In this document: one piece after another, positions 1-8,519 of the stretch | Position numbering within the stretch: position 1 is the stretch's first letter | Layout: each line of letters starts with the position of its first letter | Notes under the pieces: generated by a model | Database searches by the model: none | What the model saw: the letters and a program-made list of their open reading frames with translations, nothing else | What the model was told of the DNA's origin: nothing | Assembly (NCBI RefSeq): GCF_019711655.1 | Contig: NZ_JAIGNU010000003.1 | Coordinates: forward strand, 124,001 to 188,000 | Origin: Qipengyuania mesophila | GTDB lineage: Bacteria > Pseudomonadota > Alphaproteobacteria > Sphingomonadales > Sphingomonadaceae | Direction of reading: 5' to 3' | Length of the DNA: 64,000 nucleotides | Made by a program: the position numbers and the translations under genes

Positions 1-1866
1 CTCCACCTTCAGTCGGCTTTGCTCGATGCGGTGGATGCGCAGGTCGAGGCCATTCTCAAGGCATCGCGCGACCTCGCCCCTGTGCTGGTCTTCGGCGCAC
101 CGCTGCGTCGCAACGGGCGGATTTACAATTGCGCCGTGGTGGTCGCGCGCGGCGAACTGCTCGGCGTGGTGCCCAAGAGCTACCTGCCGAACTACCGCGA
201 ATATTACGAGAAGCGCTGGTTCGCGCATGGGCGCGGCTGCGTCGGGCTGACGATTGCCTGCACCGGGCGCGAAGTGCCATTCGGTACCGACCTGCTCTTC
301 GAGGCAAAGGACCTTCCCGGCTTCGTCTTCGGGATCGAGATCTGCGAGGACTTCTGGGCACCCATTCCGCCGGGCACACAGGCCGCGCTGGCCGGGGCGA
401 CGATCGTGCTCAACCTGTCCGCCTCGAACATCACCATCGGCAAGGCCGACGAACGCCACCTGCTCAACCGGGCGAGTTCGAGCCGCTCGATCTGCGCCTA
501 TGCCTATTCGGCGAGCGGCCATGGGGAGAGCACGACCGATCTGGCCTGGGACGGGCAGGGCATGATCTACGAGCTGGGCGACCTGCTGGTCGAGAGCGAG
601 CGCTTCGATCTGGCGCCCGAGCTGTGCGTTGCCGATGTCGATACCCAGCGCATCCTTGCCGAGCGCATGCGCATGCAGACCTTCAACGACGCCGCGGAGG
701 CCGCGGGGCGGCCCGAGGATCGCTATCGCCGGATCGGCTTCGAACATGCCGCGCCGCGCGGAGACTATGGGTTACGACGCCCGATCCGTCGCTTCCCCTT
801 CGTACCCAACCGCGCGCACAAGCTCGACGAGGATTGCTACGAAGCCTTCAATATCCAGGTCGATGCGCTGATGCGGCGGATCGAGGCTACGAAACCCAAG
901 TGCCTCGTGATCGGGATTTCGGGCGGACTCGACAGCACGCATGCGCTGATCGTGGCGGCCAAGGCGATGGACCGGCTCGGGCGCCCGCGCAGCGATATAC
1001 GCGGCTTTACCATGCCCGGCTTCGCCACCTCAGACACTACGAAGAGCAACGCCTGGCGTCTGATGGAGGCCTTCGGGACCACCGCCGTGGAAATCGATAT
1101 CCGCCCCAGCGCCACGCTGATGCTCGAGAACATCGGTCACGCCTTCGCCGATGGTCAGCCGGTCTATGACACCACCTTCGAGAACGTGCAGGCGGGGCTG
1201 CGGACCGACTATCTCTTCCGCCTTGCCGGTCAGCATGGCGGCTGGGTGATCGGGACGGGCGATCTCAGCGAACTCGCGCTCGGCTGGTGCACCTATGGCG
1301 TGGGCGACCAGATGAGCCACTACGGCGTCAATGCGGGCGTGCCCAAGACGCTGATCCAGTATCTCATCCGCTGGACCATCCAGACCGGGCAATTCGATCC
1401 CGGCGTCGATGCGGTTCTGGGCGACGTGCTCGACACAGAAATCAGCCCCGAGCTGGTCCCCGCGGGAGCAGACGGCCAGATCCAGAGCACGCAATCGATC
1501 ATCGGGCCCTACGAGCTCAACGACTTCTTCCTCCATCATGTCATCCGCTGGGGGCAGAAGCCGAGCCATGTCGCCTTCCTTGCCTGGCATGCCTGGAAGG
1601 ATGCGAAATCAGGGCTTTGGCCGATCGACTTCCCGGATGATGCGAAGAACGCCTACGACCTCGTCACCATCGCCGACTGGCTCGAGAAATTCCTCAAGCG
1701 GTTCTTCGGCTTCAGCCAGTTCAAGCGTAGCGCCATGCCTAACGGGCCGAAGGTCTCGGCGGGTGGCGCGCTCAGCCCGCGCGGTGACTGGCGCGCGCCG
1801 AGCGACGCTGTCGCTGACACCTGGCTGGCCGAACTTGCGGCCGCCCTGCCGCCGCTGGACGCCTGA
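1..1866 (+). CDS. nadE: Glutamine-dependent NAD+ synthetase, 5' end missing
   Basis: This enzyme makes NAD+ from deamido-NAD+ using ATP and glutamine. The N-terminal nitrilase-type glutaminase domain shows the Lys region (GVVPKSYLPNYREYYEK) and the nucleophile Cys in GIEICEDFW at about residue 116 of the visible part. The C-terminal synthetase domain carries the PP-loop GISGGLDST near residue 307, which binds ATP. The reading frame is open from base 1. The catalytic Glu of the glutaminase would lie before the window, so the gene is cut by the window edge, not broken. About 621 residues are visible, against roughly 680 for the two-domain bacterial family. The next gene starts 2 bp after the stop, so the two probably share a transcript. 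Confidence 0.95.
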   Translation, partial: LHLQSALLDAVDAQVEAILKASRDLAPVLVFGAPLRRNGRIYNCAVVVARGELLGVVPKSYLPNYREYYEKRWFAHGRGCVGLTIACTGREVPFGTDLLFEAKDLPGFVFGIEICEDFWAPIPPGTQAALAGATIVLNLSASNITIGKADERHLLNRASSSRSICAYAYSASGHGESTTDLAWDGQGMIYELGDLLVESERFDLAPELCVADVDTQRILAERMRMQTFNDAAEAAGRPEDRYRRIGFEHAAPRGDYGLRRPIRRFPFVPNRAHKLDEDCYEAFNIQVDALMRRIEATKPKCLVIGISGGLDSTHALIVAAKAMDRLGRPRSDIRGFTMPGFATSDTTKSNAWRLMEAFGTTAVEIDIRPSATLMLENIGHAFADGQPVYDTTFENVQAGLRTDYLFRLAGQHGGWVIGTGDLSELALGWCTYGVGDQMSHYGVNAGVPKTLIQYLIRWTIQTGQFDPGVDAVLGDVLDTEISPELVPAGADGQIQSTQSIIGPYELNDFFLHHVIRWGQKPSHVAFLAWHAWKDAKSGLWPIDFPDDAKNAYDLVTIADWLEKFLKRFFGFSQFKRSAMPNGPKVSAGGALSPRGDWRAPSDAVADTWLAELAAALPPLDA

Positions 1867-1868
1867 GC

Positions 1869-2756
1869 ATGCCCGCCCGCGCGCTTGTGATCATGATGGC
1901 GTGCAACATCGTCTGGGCGCTCAATGTCGTGGTGAGCAAGATCGCCATCGCCGACCTCGGCGCACCGCCGTTGTTCTACGCGCTGCTGCGATCTGTGATC
2001 GTCGCGCTCGTTCTGGTCCCGCTGCTGCGCCCGCTTCCGGCAAAGTTGTGGCAGGTTCTGCTGATCGGGCTGGCGATCAGCGGCGGCTCCTTCGCATTGC
2101 TGTTTATGGGCTTGGCAACGGCGAGTCCCTCGGCCGCCGGCGTGGTGAGCCTGACCGGCGCCCCGATGACCGTACTCTTCGCTATCCTCTTCCTCGGCGA
2201 GCGGGTCCGCTGGCGGCGCGGGATGGGCATCGGTCTCGCCTTCGGCGGGGTGCTGTTCGCGATGGCGGGTGACAACCAGATGGAGACGAGCACCGGCCTG
2301 CTGCTGGTGTTCGTATCGGCGCTGGTCGGCGCCTTGGGCTCGGTCTTCGTCAAGCGCCTGGAACTGCCCTCGATCCGTCTTCAGGCCTGGGCCGCGGTCG
2401 CCTCGATCGCGGTACTGCTGCCGCTGACGGCGACGATGGAAGGCGGACAGGTCGCGTCATTGAGCAATGCACCCCTCGAACTGATCGCCTGCCTGTTCTT
2501 CGCCTCGGTCGTCGTCTCGGTGGGTGCGCATACCGCCTATTACCGGCTGTTGCAGGAGCATGACGCCAATCTGATCGTACCGCTGACGCTGTTCACGCCG
2601 ATCCTGACGATTGTCTTCGGTGCCTGGTTGACCGGCGATGCCATCGGCGGGCGCCTGCTGGTGGGTGGGGCGATCGCCCTGCTCGGCGTGGCCATCATCG
2701 TGCTGCGCCCGAGCGCGACCTTCACCCGCCGCTTTCTCGTCAGGCCACGTTTCTGA
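1869..2756 (+). CDS. DMT superfamily (EamA) transporter
   Basis: A 295-residue integral membrane protein made of two EamA repeats, with about ten hydrophobic helices across its length. It begins with a membrane segment (IMMACNIVWALNVVVSKIAI) and the second repeat starts near residue 145 (LVFVSALVGALGSVFVKRLE). Members export amino acids, metabolites or drugs across the inner membrane, and the substrate cannot be read from this sequence. It lies 2 bp after nadE, which suggests cotranscription without proving a link to NAD metabolism. Its 3' end converges on the minus-strand small ORF that ends at 2761. Confidence 0.88.
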   Translation: MPARALVIMMACNIVWALNVVVSKIAIADLGAPPLFYALLRSVIVALVLVPLLRPLPAKLWQVLLIGLAISGGSFALLFMGLATASPSAAGVVSLTGAPMTVLFAILFLGERVRWRRGMGIGLAFGGVLFAMAGDNQMETSTGLLLVFVSALVGALGSVFVKRLELPSIRLQAWAAVASIAVLLPLTATMEGGQVASLSNAPLELIACLFFASVVVSVGAHTAYYRLLQEHDANLIVPLTLFTPILTIVFGAWLTGDAIGGRLLVGGAIALLGVAIIVLRPSATFTRRFLVRPRF

Positions 2757-2760
2757 CGCC

Positions 2761-3120
2761 TTACTTGTTCAAACCTTGGTTGTCGCAATTGTCGCTCGCC
2801 CACCAGTAGGCCAGACCTCGGCGGTGCAGCTTAGCGCGTGCACCGATCTTGCACTCTCGAATCCGCCGAGCGGAACTGACAAGGTCTACTTTGCGGCCAC
2901 CATCTGTCTCGACCACCACCAGATATGATGTCGTGGTGTTCGATGGGATCAGGTTGATTGATCGCACTCGGCCATAAACCTCGGTTGGTTCGGTCTTTCG
3001 CAAGTCCTTGTCTCGCCAACTTCCAACGTTTTGCAGGAAGAATGCGAATAATAGAAGGAAAGTAACAAAGAGAGCGGCACCGAAACTCCCAGAGCGTAGG
3101 TGCCGCAGCAACTGGCCCAC
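2761..3120 (-). CDS. Small membrane-anchored protein coupled to ilvE
   Basis: A 119-residue protein that I do not recognise. A single membrane segment (AALFVTFLLLFAFFLQNV, residues about 14-31) precedes a roughly 85-residue, likely extracytoplasmic domain with two Cys (RECKIG and SDNCD). The GTG start overlaps the TAG stop of ilvE as TAGTG, which favours translational coupling and supports the ORF as real. Base composition is noticeably less GC-rich than in its neighbours, which could mean a fast-evolving or acquired gene. It ends 4 bp from the convergent transporter gene. Confidence 0.6.
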   Translation of the reverse strand: MGQLLRHLRSGSFGAALFVTFLLLFAFFLQNVGSWRDKDLRKTEPTEVYGRVRSINLIPSNTTTSYLVVVETDGGRKVDLVSSARRIRECKIGARAKLHRRGLAYWWASDNCDNQGLNK

Positions 3121-4202
3121 TAGCCCAGCTCGACCGTCCAGCCGTGCGTGTCCTCGACGGTGCCCTTCTGGATGCCAACCAGTCGCTCGCGGATCTTGTT
3201 AGTCATCTGTCCGGTACCGCCGCTGCCGATGGTGAATTCGCCGTCGGGTCCGAGCACGGTTCCGACCGGCGTGACCACCGCAGCGGTGCCGCAGGCCATC
3301 GTCTCGAGCAGCTTGCCACTCGTGGCATCGGCGCGCCACTGGTCGATGCTGTAGGGCTCCTCGCGCACCTGCAGGCCCTCTTCGCGGAGAAGCTGGATGA
3401 GGCTGTCGCGGGTGATCCCGGGAAGGATCGTGCCGGTGAGCGGCGGGGTCACGACGCTGCCGTCGTCGAAGACGAAGAACAGGTTCATCCCGCCCAGTTC
3501 CTCGACCCATTTCTTCTCGACCGCGTCGAGGAAGACCACCTGGTCGCAGCCATTGGCGATGCCTTCGGCCTGCGGCACGAGCGATGCGGCATAATTGCCG
3601 CCGGTCTTGGCCGCGCCGGTGCCGCCGGGCGCCGCGCGGGTGTAGTTGCGGCTGACCCAGATCTTCACCGGCTTGGCGCCGCCCTTGAAATAGGGGCCGA
3701 CCGGGCTGGCGATGAGGATGTATTTGTACTGCCGCGCCGGGCGGACGCCGAGAAAGGCTTCCGAGGCGAACATGAAGGGACGCAGGTAGAGCGAGCCGTC
3801 GGGATCGCCCGGCACCCAGTCGCGGTCCCTGGCGACCAGCTGGCGGATCGATTCGAGGAACAGTTCTTCGGGGAGTTCGGGCATCGCCATCCGGCGGGCG
3901 CTGTCGTTGAAGCGGCGCGCGTTCTGCTCGGGCCGGAACAGGGCGAGGCTGCCATCCTCGCGCTTGTAGGCCTTCATGCCCTCGAAGATTTCCTGCGCGT
4001 AGTGCAACACCGCTGCAGCGGGATCGAGAGCGATCGGTTCACGCGGGCCGAGCGTCGCCCTGTGCCAGCCTCCCTTGTCGGCATCGTAATCGATCACGAC
4101 CATGTGATCGGTGAACAGCTTGCCGAATCCGGGGTCCTGAAGCGCCTGCTGGCGGGTCTCGCCGGGAACCGGGGCGGGGTGGGGGAGATGCTCGAAATCC
4201 AT
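3120..4202 (-). CDS. ilvE: Branched-chain amino acid aminotransferase
   Basis: This PLP enzyme of fold type IV interconverts Leu, Ile and Val with their 2-oxo acids, using 2-oxoglutarate and glutamate. The Schiff-base lysine is in AAKTGGNYAAS (about K199), and the conserved EELGGMNLFFVF segment follows. The protein has 360 residues when started at ATG 4202 (MDFEHLPHPAP), which matches the usual N-terminus of alphaproteobacterial homologues. An in-frame TTG at 4238, with an AAGGA some 9-12 bp upstream, is an alternative that adds 12 residues. The ATG has no clear ribosome site. Upstream lies an unusual structured leader with a tiny ORF (see 4426-4482 and the findings). Confidence 0.95.
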   Translation of the reverse strand: MDFEHLPHPAPVPGETRQQALQDPGFGKLFTDHMVVIDYDADKGGWHRATLGPREPIALDPAAAVLHYAQEIFEGMKAYKREDGSLALFRPEQNARRFNDSARRMAMPELPEELFLESIRQLVARDRDWVPGDPDGSLYLRPFMFASEAFLGVRPARQYKYILIASPVGPYFKGGAKPVKIWVSRNYTRAAPGGTGAAKTGGNYAASLVPQAEGIANGCDQVVFLDAVEKKWVEELGGMNLFFVFDDGSVVTPPLTGTILPGITRDSLIQLLREEGLQVREEPYSIDQWRADATSGKLLETMACGTAAVVTPVGTVLGPDGEFTIGSGGTGQMTNKIRERLVGIQKGTVEDTHGWTVELG

Positions 4203-4261
4203 GGATGCGCGGGTAATCGCATGGACGACGGCGCGCAAGGGAGTGTGTCCTTGTAGGGTAC

Positions 4262-4316
4262 GCCTCCGACCTCCGTCGAAGGCTTGCTGGAACAGCCGGA
4301 ACGGAGGCGCGGAGGC
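4262..4316 (-). other. Long imperfect hairpin between the leader and ilvE
   Basis: Bases 4262-4275 and 4302-4316 are inverted repeats built from two CCTCCG units pairing with two CGGAGG units, giving a strong imperfect stem with a short branched loop. On the minus strand it sits about 60 nt upstream of the ilvE ATG and has no following T run. It could shape the ilvE 5' UTR or protect the mRNA end. Function is inferred only. Confidence 0.5.
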
Positions 4317-4330
4317 ACTTCACGCACACC

Positions 4331-4375
4331 ACAAAATGAGAAGGGCAGCGCCACCCTGGGGTGATGCTGCCCTTC
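4331..4375 (-). terminator. Terminator-like hairpin after the 18-codon ORF
   Basis: A 10-bp perfect stem (GAAGGGCAGC, 4340-4349, pairing with 4366-4375) has an inner CACC/GGTG extension. On the minus strand it is followed by TCATTTTGT. It lies 50 nt downstream of the stop codon of the small ORF at 4426-4482 and about 130 nt before ilvE. It could end a free-standing small RNA of about 225 nt, or act as an attenuator for ilvE. The T run is interrupted, so strength is uncertain. Confidence 0.6.
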
Positions 4376-4383
4376 GCATGGTC

Positions 4384-4402
4384 AGCGGCGGGAAGTGCCG
4401 CT
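4384..4402 (-). other. Middle hairpin of the ilvE leader
   Basis: AGCGGC at 4384-4389 pairs with GCCGCT at 4397-4402, a 6-bp stem with a 7-nt loop. It lies between the stop-codon hairpin (4413-4435) and the terminator-like hairpin (4331-4375). A serial arrangement of this kind is typical of RNA leaders that switch between folds. Confidence 0.4.
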
Positions 4403-4412
4403 CACGAGGTCT

Positions 4413-4435
4413 CTATCGGCTCTGCTTACCGATAG
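4413..4435 (-). other. Hairpin overlapping the stop codon of the leader ORF
   Basis: CTATCGG (minus strand, 4435-4429) pairs with CCGATAG (4419-4413) across a 9-nt loop that contains the TAA stop. The 5' arm overlaps the last two sense codons (Tyr, Arg) of the small ORF. A ribosome terminating there would cover this arm, so translation could control the fold. Direct evidence is the perfect 7-bp inverted repeat. The switching role is inference. Confidence 0.5.
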
Positions 4436-4482
4436 TACCCCGCGCGGAAACTTGCCGACCTCTCTGCTGAACCATGAGACAT
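4426..4482 (-). CDS. 18-aa leader or stand-alone small protein with an exceptionally strong RBS
   Basis: ATG at 4482 opens 18 codons ending in TAA, encoding MSHGSAERSASFRAGYYR. Immediately upstream (4484-4497) is AAAGGAGGTGATCC, complementary over 14 bases to the 3' end of 16S rRNA, with near-ideal spacing. So complete a ribosome site strongly suggests real, heavy translation. The peptide is rich in Ser, Ala and Arg and ends Tyr-Tyr-Arg. It has no Leu, Ile or Val, so it does not look like a branched-chain attenuation peptide even though ilvE follows. The same frame stays open to an ATG at 4674, giving a possible 82-residue form, but that would start upstream of the promoter-like element at 4565-4592. 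I recognise no family. Confidence 0.6.
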   Translation of the reverse strand: MSHGSAERSASFRAGYYR

Positions 4483-4519
4483 CGGATCACCTCCTTTCGC
4501 GCTGTTAAGAGCCAAAGTA

Positions 4520-4533
4520 CCCCGTCTCCGGGG
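4520..4533 (-). other. GC-rich 5' leader hairpin
   Basis: CCCCG-GAGA-CGGGG forms a 5-bp stem with a GNRA tetraloop on the minus strand. It lies about 25-40 nt after the predicted transcription start and about 23 nt before the strong ribosome site of the 18-codon ORF. It may stabilise the 5' end of the transcript. Confidence 0.45.
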
Positions 4534-4564
4534 AACAAGACCGCGTTTCGCCGCTGATCTTGGT

Positions 4565-4592
4565 GTTATATTTGAGTCTTTCGCGCCCGCAA
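4565..4592 (-). promoter_or_regulatory. Sigma-70-type promoter for the leader ORF
   Basis: On the minus strand, TTGCGG (4592-4587) and TATAAC (4570-4565) are separated by 16 bp. Transcription would start near 4558, giving a 75-nt 5' UTR to the 18-codon ORF. The stretch is also less GC-rich than the surrounding sequence. It has not been tested. Confidence 0.5.
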
Positions 4593-4638
4593 AACAACCC
4601 TTGAAAAAAAGTTTTCCCACGTCAGAATTGTCGTTTGT

Positions 4639-4665
4639 GGCCCGGAAGGTTTTCCGGGCCTTTTT
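4639..4665 (+). terminator. Plus-strand intrinsic terminator without an assigned gene
   Basis: A 9-bp stem, GGCCCGGAA pairing with TTCCGGGCC, is followed on the plus strand by TTTTTC. On the minus strand there is no T run, so it does not serve the lipoprotein gene ending at 4717. No plus-strand gene is visible upstream in 4203-4639, so it may end an unannotated plus-strand RNA. Confidence 0.6.
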
Positions 4666-4716
4666 CGTACCCATCGCTGGCGGGCATCACGAGGGTGATA
4701 CTCCCGCCGACTCCGG

Positions 4717-5265
4717 TCAGCGGCAATCCTCGATCACGCGCGTCAATTCGGCCCAGGGCGGCAGGTAGAGTGTGGACAAGCCGGGCGTTTCCACAGCGAA
4801 TCGTCCGCGCGTGATCGCCATTGCGTCGAGCAGGGGATCGCTGGCGGCAAGCGTCGCCCTCACCGATGGCAGCTGCGTGCTCGTCGCCTGTGCCGCCAGG
4901 GTGCGGTCGACCGTCTCGGTGCGGATCGTCATTGCGGCGGGTGCGCTACCCGATCCGCTGCGCGTCAGCGTGACGCGGCCCGAGCCACGGTCGCAGTCCA
5001 CCGAGAACCGCGCCTCGCTGGCCCGCTCGCCATAGAGCGCGATGCCTCCATCGGCCTCCGCGCGATAGCTCCAGTCGCCCGGAGTGCGGGGGTTGTCGAT
5101 CCAGTTCTTCGCGGGCGGCGGTGCCGCTGGCGTTGGCGCCGGAGCGCTCGCTACGGGCGTCGGTGTCGGTGTGGGCGCGGGAGTCGAATCCGGCGCCGGG
5201 ACGCAGGCGGCGATGGTGAAGCTGAGCGCCAATGCGCCGCCGAGATGGCAATAGAGCGGTTTCAT
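4717..5265 (-). CDS. Putative lipoprotein, function unknown
   Basis: A 182-residue protein starting at ATG 5265. The signal peptide ends in a lipobox (FTIAAC), so the mature protein should be lipid-anchored at Cys21 or so. A Pro/Ala/Thr-rich linker (about residues 22-52, repeated TPTP units) precedes a compact domain of about 130 residues with two Cys (VDCDRG and the C-terminal EDCR). This looks like an envelope protein with a tethered periplasmic domain. I recognise no catalytic motif. It is transcribed divergently from tlyA, 34 bp away. An upstream in-frame start at 5292 would place extra residues before the signal peptide and is less likely. Confidence 0.75.
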   Translation of the reverse strand: MKPLYCHLGGALALSFTIAACVPAPDSTPAPTPTPTPVASAPAPTPAAPPPAKNWIDNPRTPGDWSYRAEADGGIALYGERASEARFSVDCDRGSGRVTLTRSGSGSAPAAMTIRTETVDRTLAAQATSTQLPSVRATLAASDPLLDAMAITRGRFAVETPGLSTLYLPPWAELTRVIEDCR

Positions 5266-5299
5266 GCCGTGACAATGATCGCTAACGCCCATGTTTCCA

Positions 5300-6037
5300 A
5301 TGGCAAAGAAGAAGCGCCTCGATCAGATGCTGGTGGACCGCGGGCTCGTCGAGAGCCGAACGCGGGCGCAGGCACTGGTCATGGCGGGGCTGGTGTTCAG
5401 CGGCGAGCAGAAGCTCGCCAAGCCAGGACAGCAATTGCCCGAGGACGCCCCGCTCGACGTGCGCGGGCGCGACCATCCGTGGGTTTCGCGTGGGGGAATC
5501 AAACTCGCGCACGCGATCGAGCACTTCGGGCTCGACCCCAGCGGCGTCACCGCGATGGACATCGGCAGTTCGACCGGCGGCTTCACCGACGTGCTGCTGC
5601 AGGGCGGGGCGGAACATGTCTTCGCGGTCGACAGCGGCACCAACCAGCTTGCGTGGAAACTGCGGCAGGACCCTCGCGTCACGGTGCTCGAACAGACCAG
5701 CGCGCGGGTGCTCACCCCGGCCATGATCGACCGTCCGGTGGGCTGGGTGGTGTGCGATGCGAGCTTCATCGGCCTCGCAAAGGTACTCGAAACGCCGTTA
5801 CAATTGGCTCAATCGCCCTGTCGGCTCGTCGCGCTGATCAAGCCGCAGTTCGAAGTCGGGCGCGAAGAGGTCGGCAAGAAGGGCGTGGTCAGCGATCCGG
5901 CGCTCCATCGGCGCGTGTGCGACGAGGTTCGTGCATGGGTCGAGGGACTCGGCTTCGAAGTGCAGGGGATCGTCGAAAGCCCCATCAAGGGGCCCGAGGG
6001 CAATGTCGAATTCCTCATCAGCGCAATGAGAACGTAG
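5300..6037 (+). CDS. tlyA: TlyA-family rRNA (cytidine-2'-O)-methyltransferase
   Basis: A 245-residue protein with an N-terminal S4 RNA-binding domain (RLDQMLVDRGLVESRTRAQAL, residues about 5-60) and a C-terminal FtsJ/RrmJ-type SAM domain. The SAM-binding motif is AMDIGSSTGGFTDVLLQGG. The later CDASFIGL and IKPQFEVG match the family's D-K-E catalytic positions. TlyA proteins 2'-O-methylate ribosomal RNA, and some homologues are called haemolysins for historical reasons. ATG 5300 (MAKKKRLDQ) is preferred over the ATG 9 bp earlier because the family starts close to the S4 domain. It is divergent from the lipoprotein gene. Confidence 0.9.
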   Translation: MAKKKRLDQMLVDRGLVESRTRAQALVMAGLVFSGEQKLAKPGQQLPEDAPLDVRGRDHPWVSRGGIKLAHAIEHFGLDPSGVTAMDIGSSTGGFTDVLLQGGAEHVFAVDSGTNQLAWKLRQDPRVTVLEQTSARVLTPAMIDRPVGWVVCDASFIGLAKVLETPLQLAQSPCRLVALIKPQFEVGREEVGKKGVVSDPALHRRVCDEVRAWVEGLGFEVQGIVESPIKGPEGNVEFLISAMRT

Positions 6038-6103
6038 CGGCGCAATTGACCTCGCGGCCCGCTTCGCCCTAGGCGCTCGTGCAAACGTATGTACGGAGAG
6101 AGC

Positions 6104-7632
<1,529 letters not shown>

Positions 7633-7636
<4 letters not shown>

Positions 7637-7872
7637 GTGAGTGGCAGCTCTGGGCCTTCCGCGCCTTCATTGTGGCGCTGATTGCCCTGTGGGGCAGGAC
7701 GGCATGGCGCGGGTTCGCTCGTGACGAGTTTCGCGTCATCGGGCGTTTCGGATGGCATCAATCCGAGCGCTATTCGTTCAGCTGGTGGACGGGGACCGCG
7801 TTGAATATCGTCTACCTCGCGTGTTTGTTCTTTGTGCTCATATTGAGCTTAATTCCTGGAAGACTTGGGTGA
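7633..7872 (+). CDS. Small membrane protein between pccB and the epimerase gene
   Basis: A 79-residue ORF of unknown function with two hydrophobic segments ([16 protein letters not shown] near residues 5-20, and [19 protein letters not shown] near 56-75). A basic, Trp/Arg-rich loop joins them. Its GTG start overlaps the pccB stop as GTGA, an arrangement usual for translationally coupled genes, and the epimerase ATG follows 4 bp after its stop. It resembles the other tiny membrane ORFs at 8341 and 12218 in setting and topology but not clearly in sequence. Confidence 0.6.
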
Positions 7873-7876
7873 TCTT

Positions 7877-8326
7877 ATGAAACTCGGCCGTCTCAACCAT
7901 ATCGGCGTCGCGACGCCCTCGATCGAGGAATCGCTGCGCTATTATCGCGATGTCATGGGCGCGACACTCACGCATGAGCCTTTCGATCTCGAGGAGCAGG
8001 GCGTGAAGGTCTGCTTCGTCGACACGCCCGGCCAGGAGGGCACGCACGGCACGCAGATCGAGCTGATCGAGCCGCTGGGCGAGAGCTCGACGCTGACCGG
8101 CTTCCTCGCCAAGAACCCCGCCGGGGGGCAGCACCACCTGTGCTACGAGGTCGAGGATATCGAGGAGGCGCGCAACTGGTTCGAGGGGCTGGGCAAGCGC
8201 ATCCTCGGCCCCACGCGCATCGGCGCGCATGGCACGCCGATCTTCTTCCTCCACCCCAAGGACATGATGGGCCAGCTGACCGAGATCATGGAAACGCCCA
8301 AGGACGACAGCCACTGGTCGAACTGA
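7877..8326 (+). CDS. mce: Methylmalonyl-CoA epimerase
   Basis: A 149-residue enzyme of the vicinal-oxygen-chelate fold that interconverts (S)- and (R)-methylmalonyl-CoA, linking the carboxylase to the mutase. Family metal ligands are visible: His in RLNHIGVATPS near the N-terminus, the mid-protein HHLCYEVED and the C-terminal Glu of GQLTEIMET. ATG 7877 is preferred to the TTG 12 bp upstream because the family begins just before the LNHIGVA strand. It sits directly between pccB and the mutase gene in the same direction. Confidence 0.93.
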   Translation: MKLGRLNHIGVATPSIEESLRYYRDVMGATLTHEPFDLEEQGVKVCFVDTPGQEGTHGTQIELIEPLGESSTLTGFLAKNPAGGQHHLCYEVEDIEEARNWFEGLGKRILGPTRIGAHGTPIFFLHPKDMMGQLTEIMETPKDDSHWSN

Positions 8327-8340
8327 CGCTTCTGACGCTG

Positions 8341-8505
8341 GTGGCAGTGGGGGCTGCGCTGCTGATACGCAATGCGCGGCGTGATCCCGACAACTGGCGG
8401 ATCGACGCAGGGAGCAAGGAGCTGCGCTTCAATCACTGGAAGGAAGTGGTGCTGGCCTTGGCCGTCGCCGGTTTCGTACTACTCGTCTTCGTGTCCACGC
8501 GCTGA
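8341..8505 (+). CDS. Possible 54-aa membrane protein
   Basis: An ORF starting at GTG 8341, with a short N-terminal hydrophobic stretch and a C-terminal membrane segment (VVLALAVAGFVLLVFVSTR). A charged middle of about 25 residues (RNARRDPDNWRIDAG) lies between. It falls exactly in the gap between the epimerase gene and the GST gene and reads in the same direction. The start is uncertain because the frame is open further upstream into the epimerase gene. It looks like a coding sequence for a small membrane protein, but there is no family recognition. Confidence 0.45.
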   Translation: MAVGAALLIRNARRDPDNWRIDAGSKELRFNHWKEVVLALAVAGFVLLVFVSTR

Positions 8506-8519
8506 CCAAGGATCGACCC

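Noticed and set aside
19..1866. TTG at 19 as the real start of nadE
   Set aside because: The frame is open to base 1, and about 60 residues of the glutaminase domain, including the catalytic Glu, would be missing. The gene begins before the window.
4262..4482. Classical branched-chain amino acid attenuator for ilvE
   Set aside because: The 18-residue peptide has no Leu, Ile or Val codons, which such attenuators need as control codons.
4484..4497. GGATCACCTCCTTT on the plus strand looks like the 3' end of a 16S rRNA gene
   Set aside because: Only 14 bases match and the sequence before it is not 16S rRNA. On the minus strand it is a Shine-Dalgarno with an ATG at the right distance.
4426..4674. 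82-residue ORF on the minus strand
   Set aside because: Only its last 18 codons are backed by a strong ribosome site; the rest overlaps the predicted promoter and a terminator stem.
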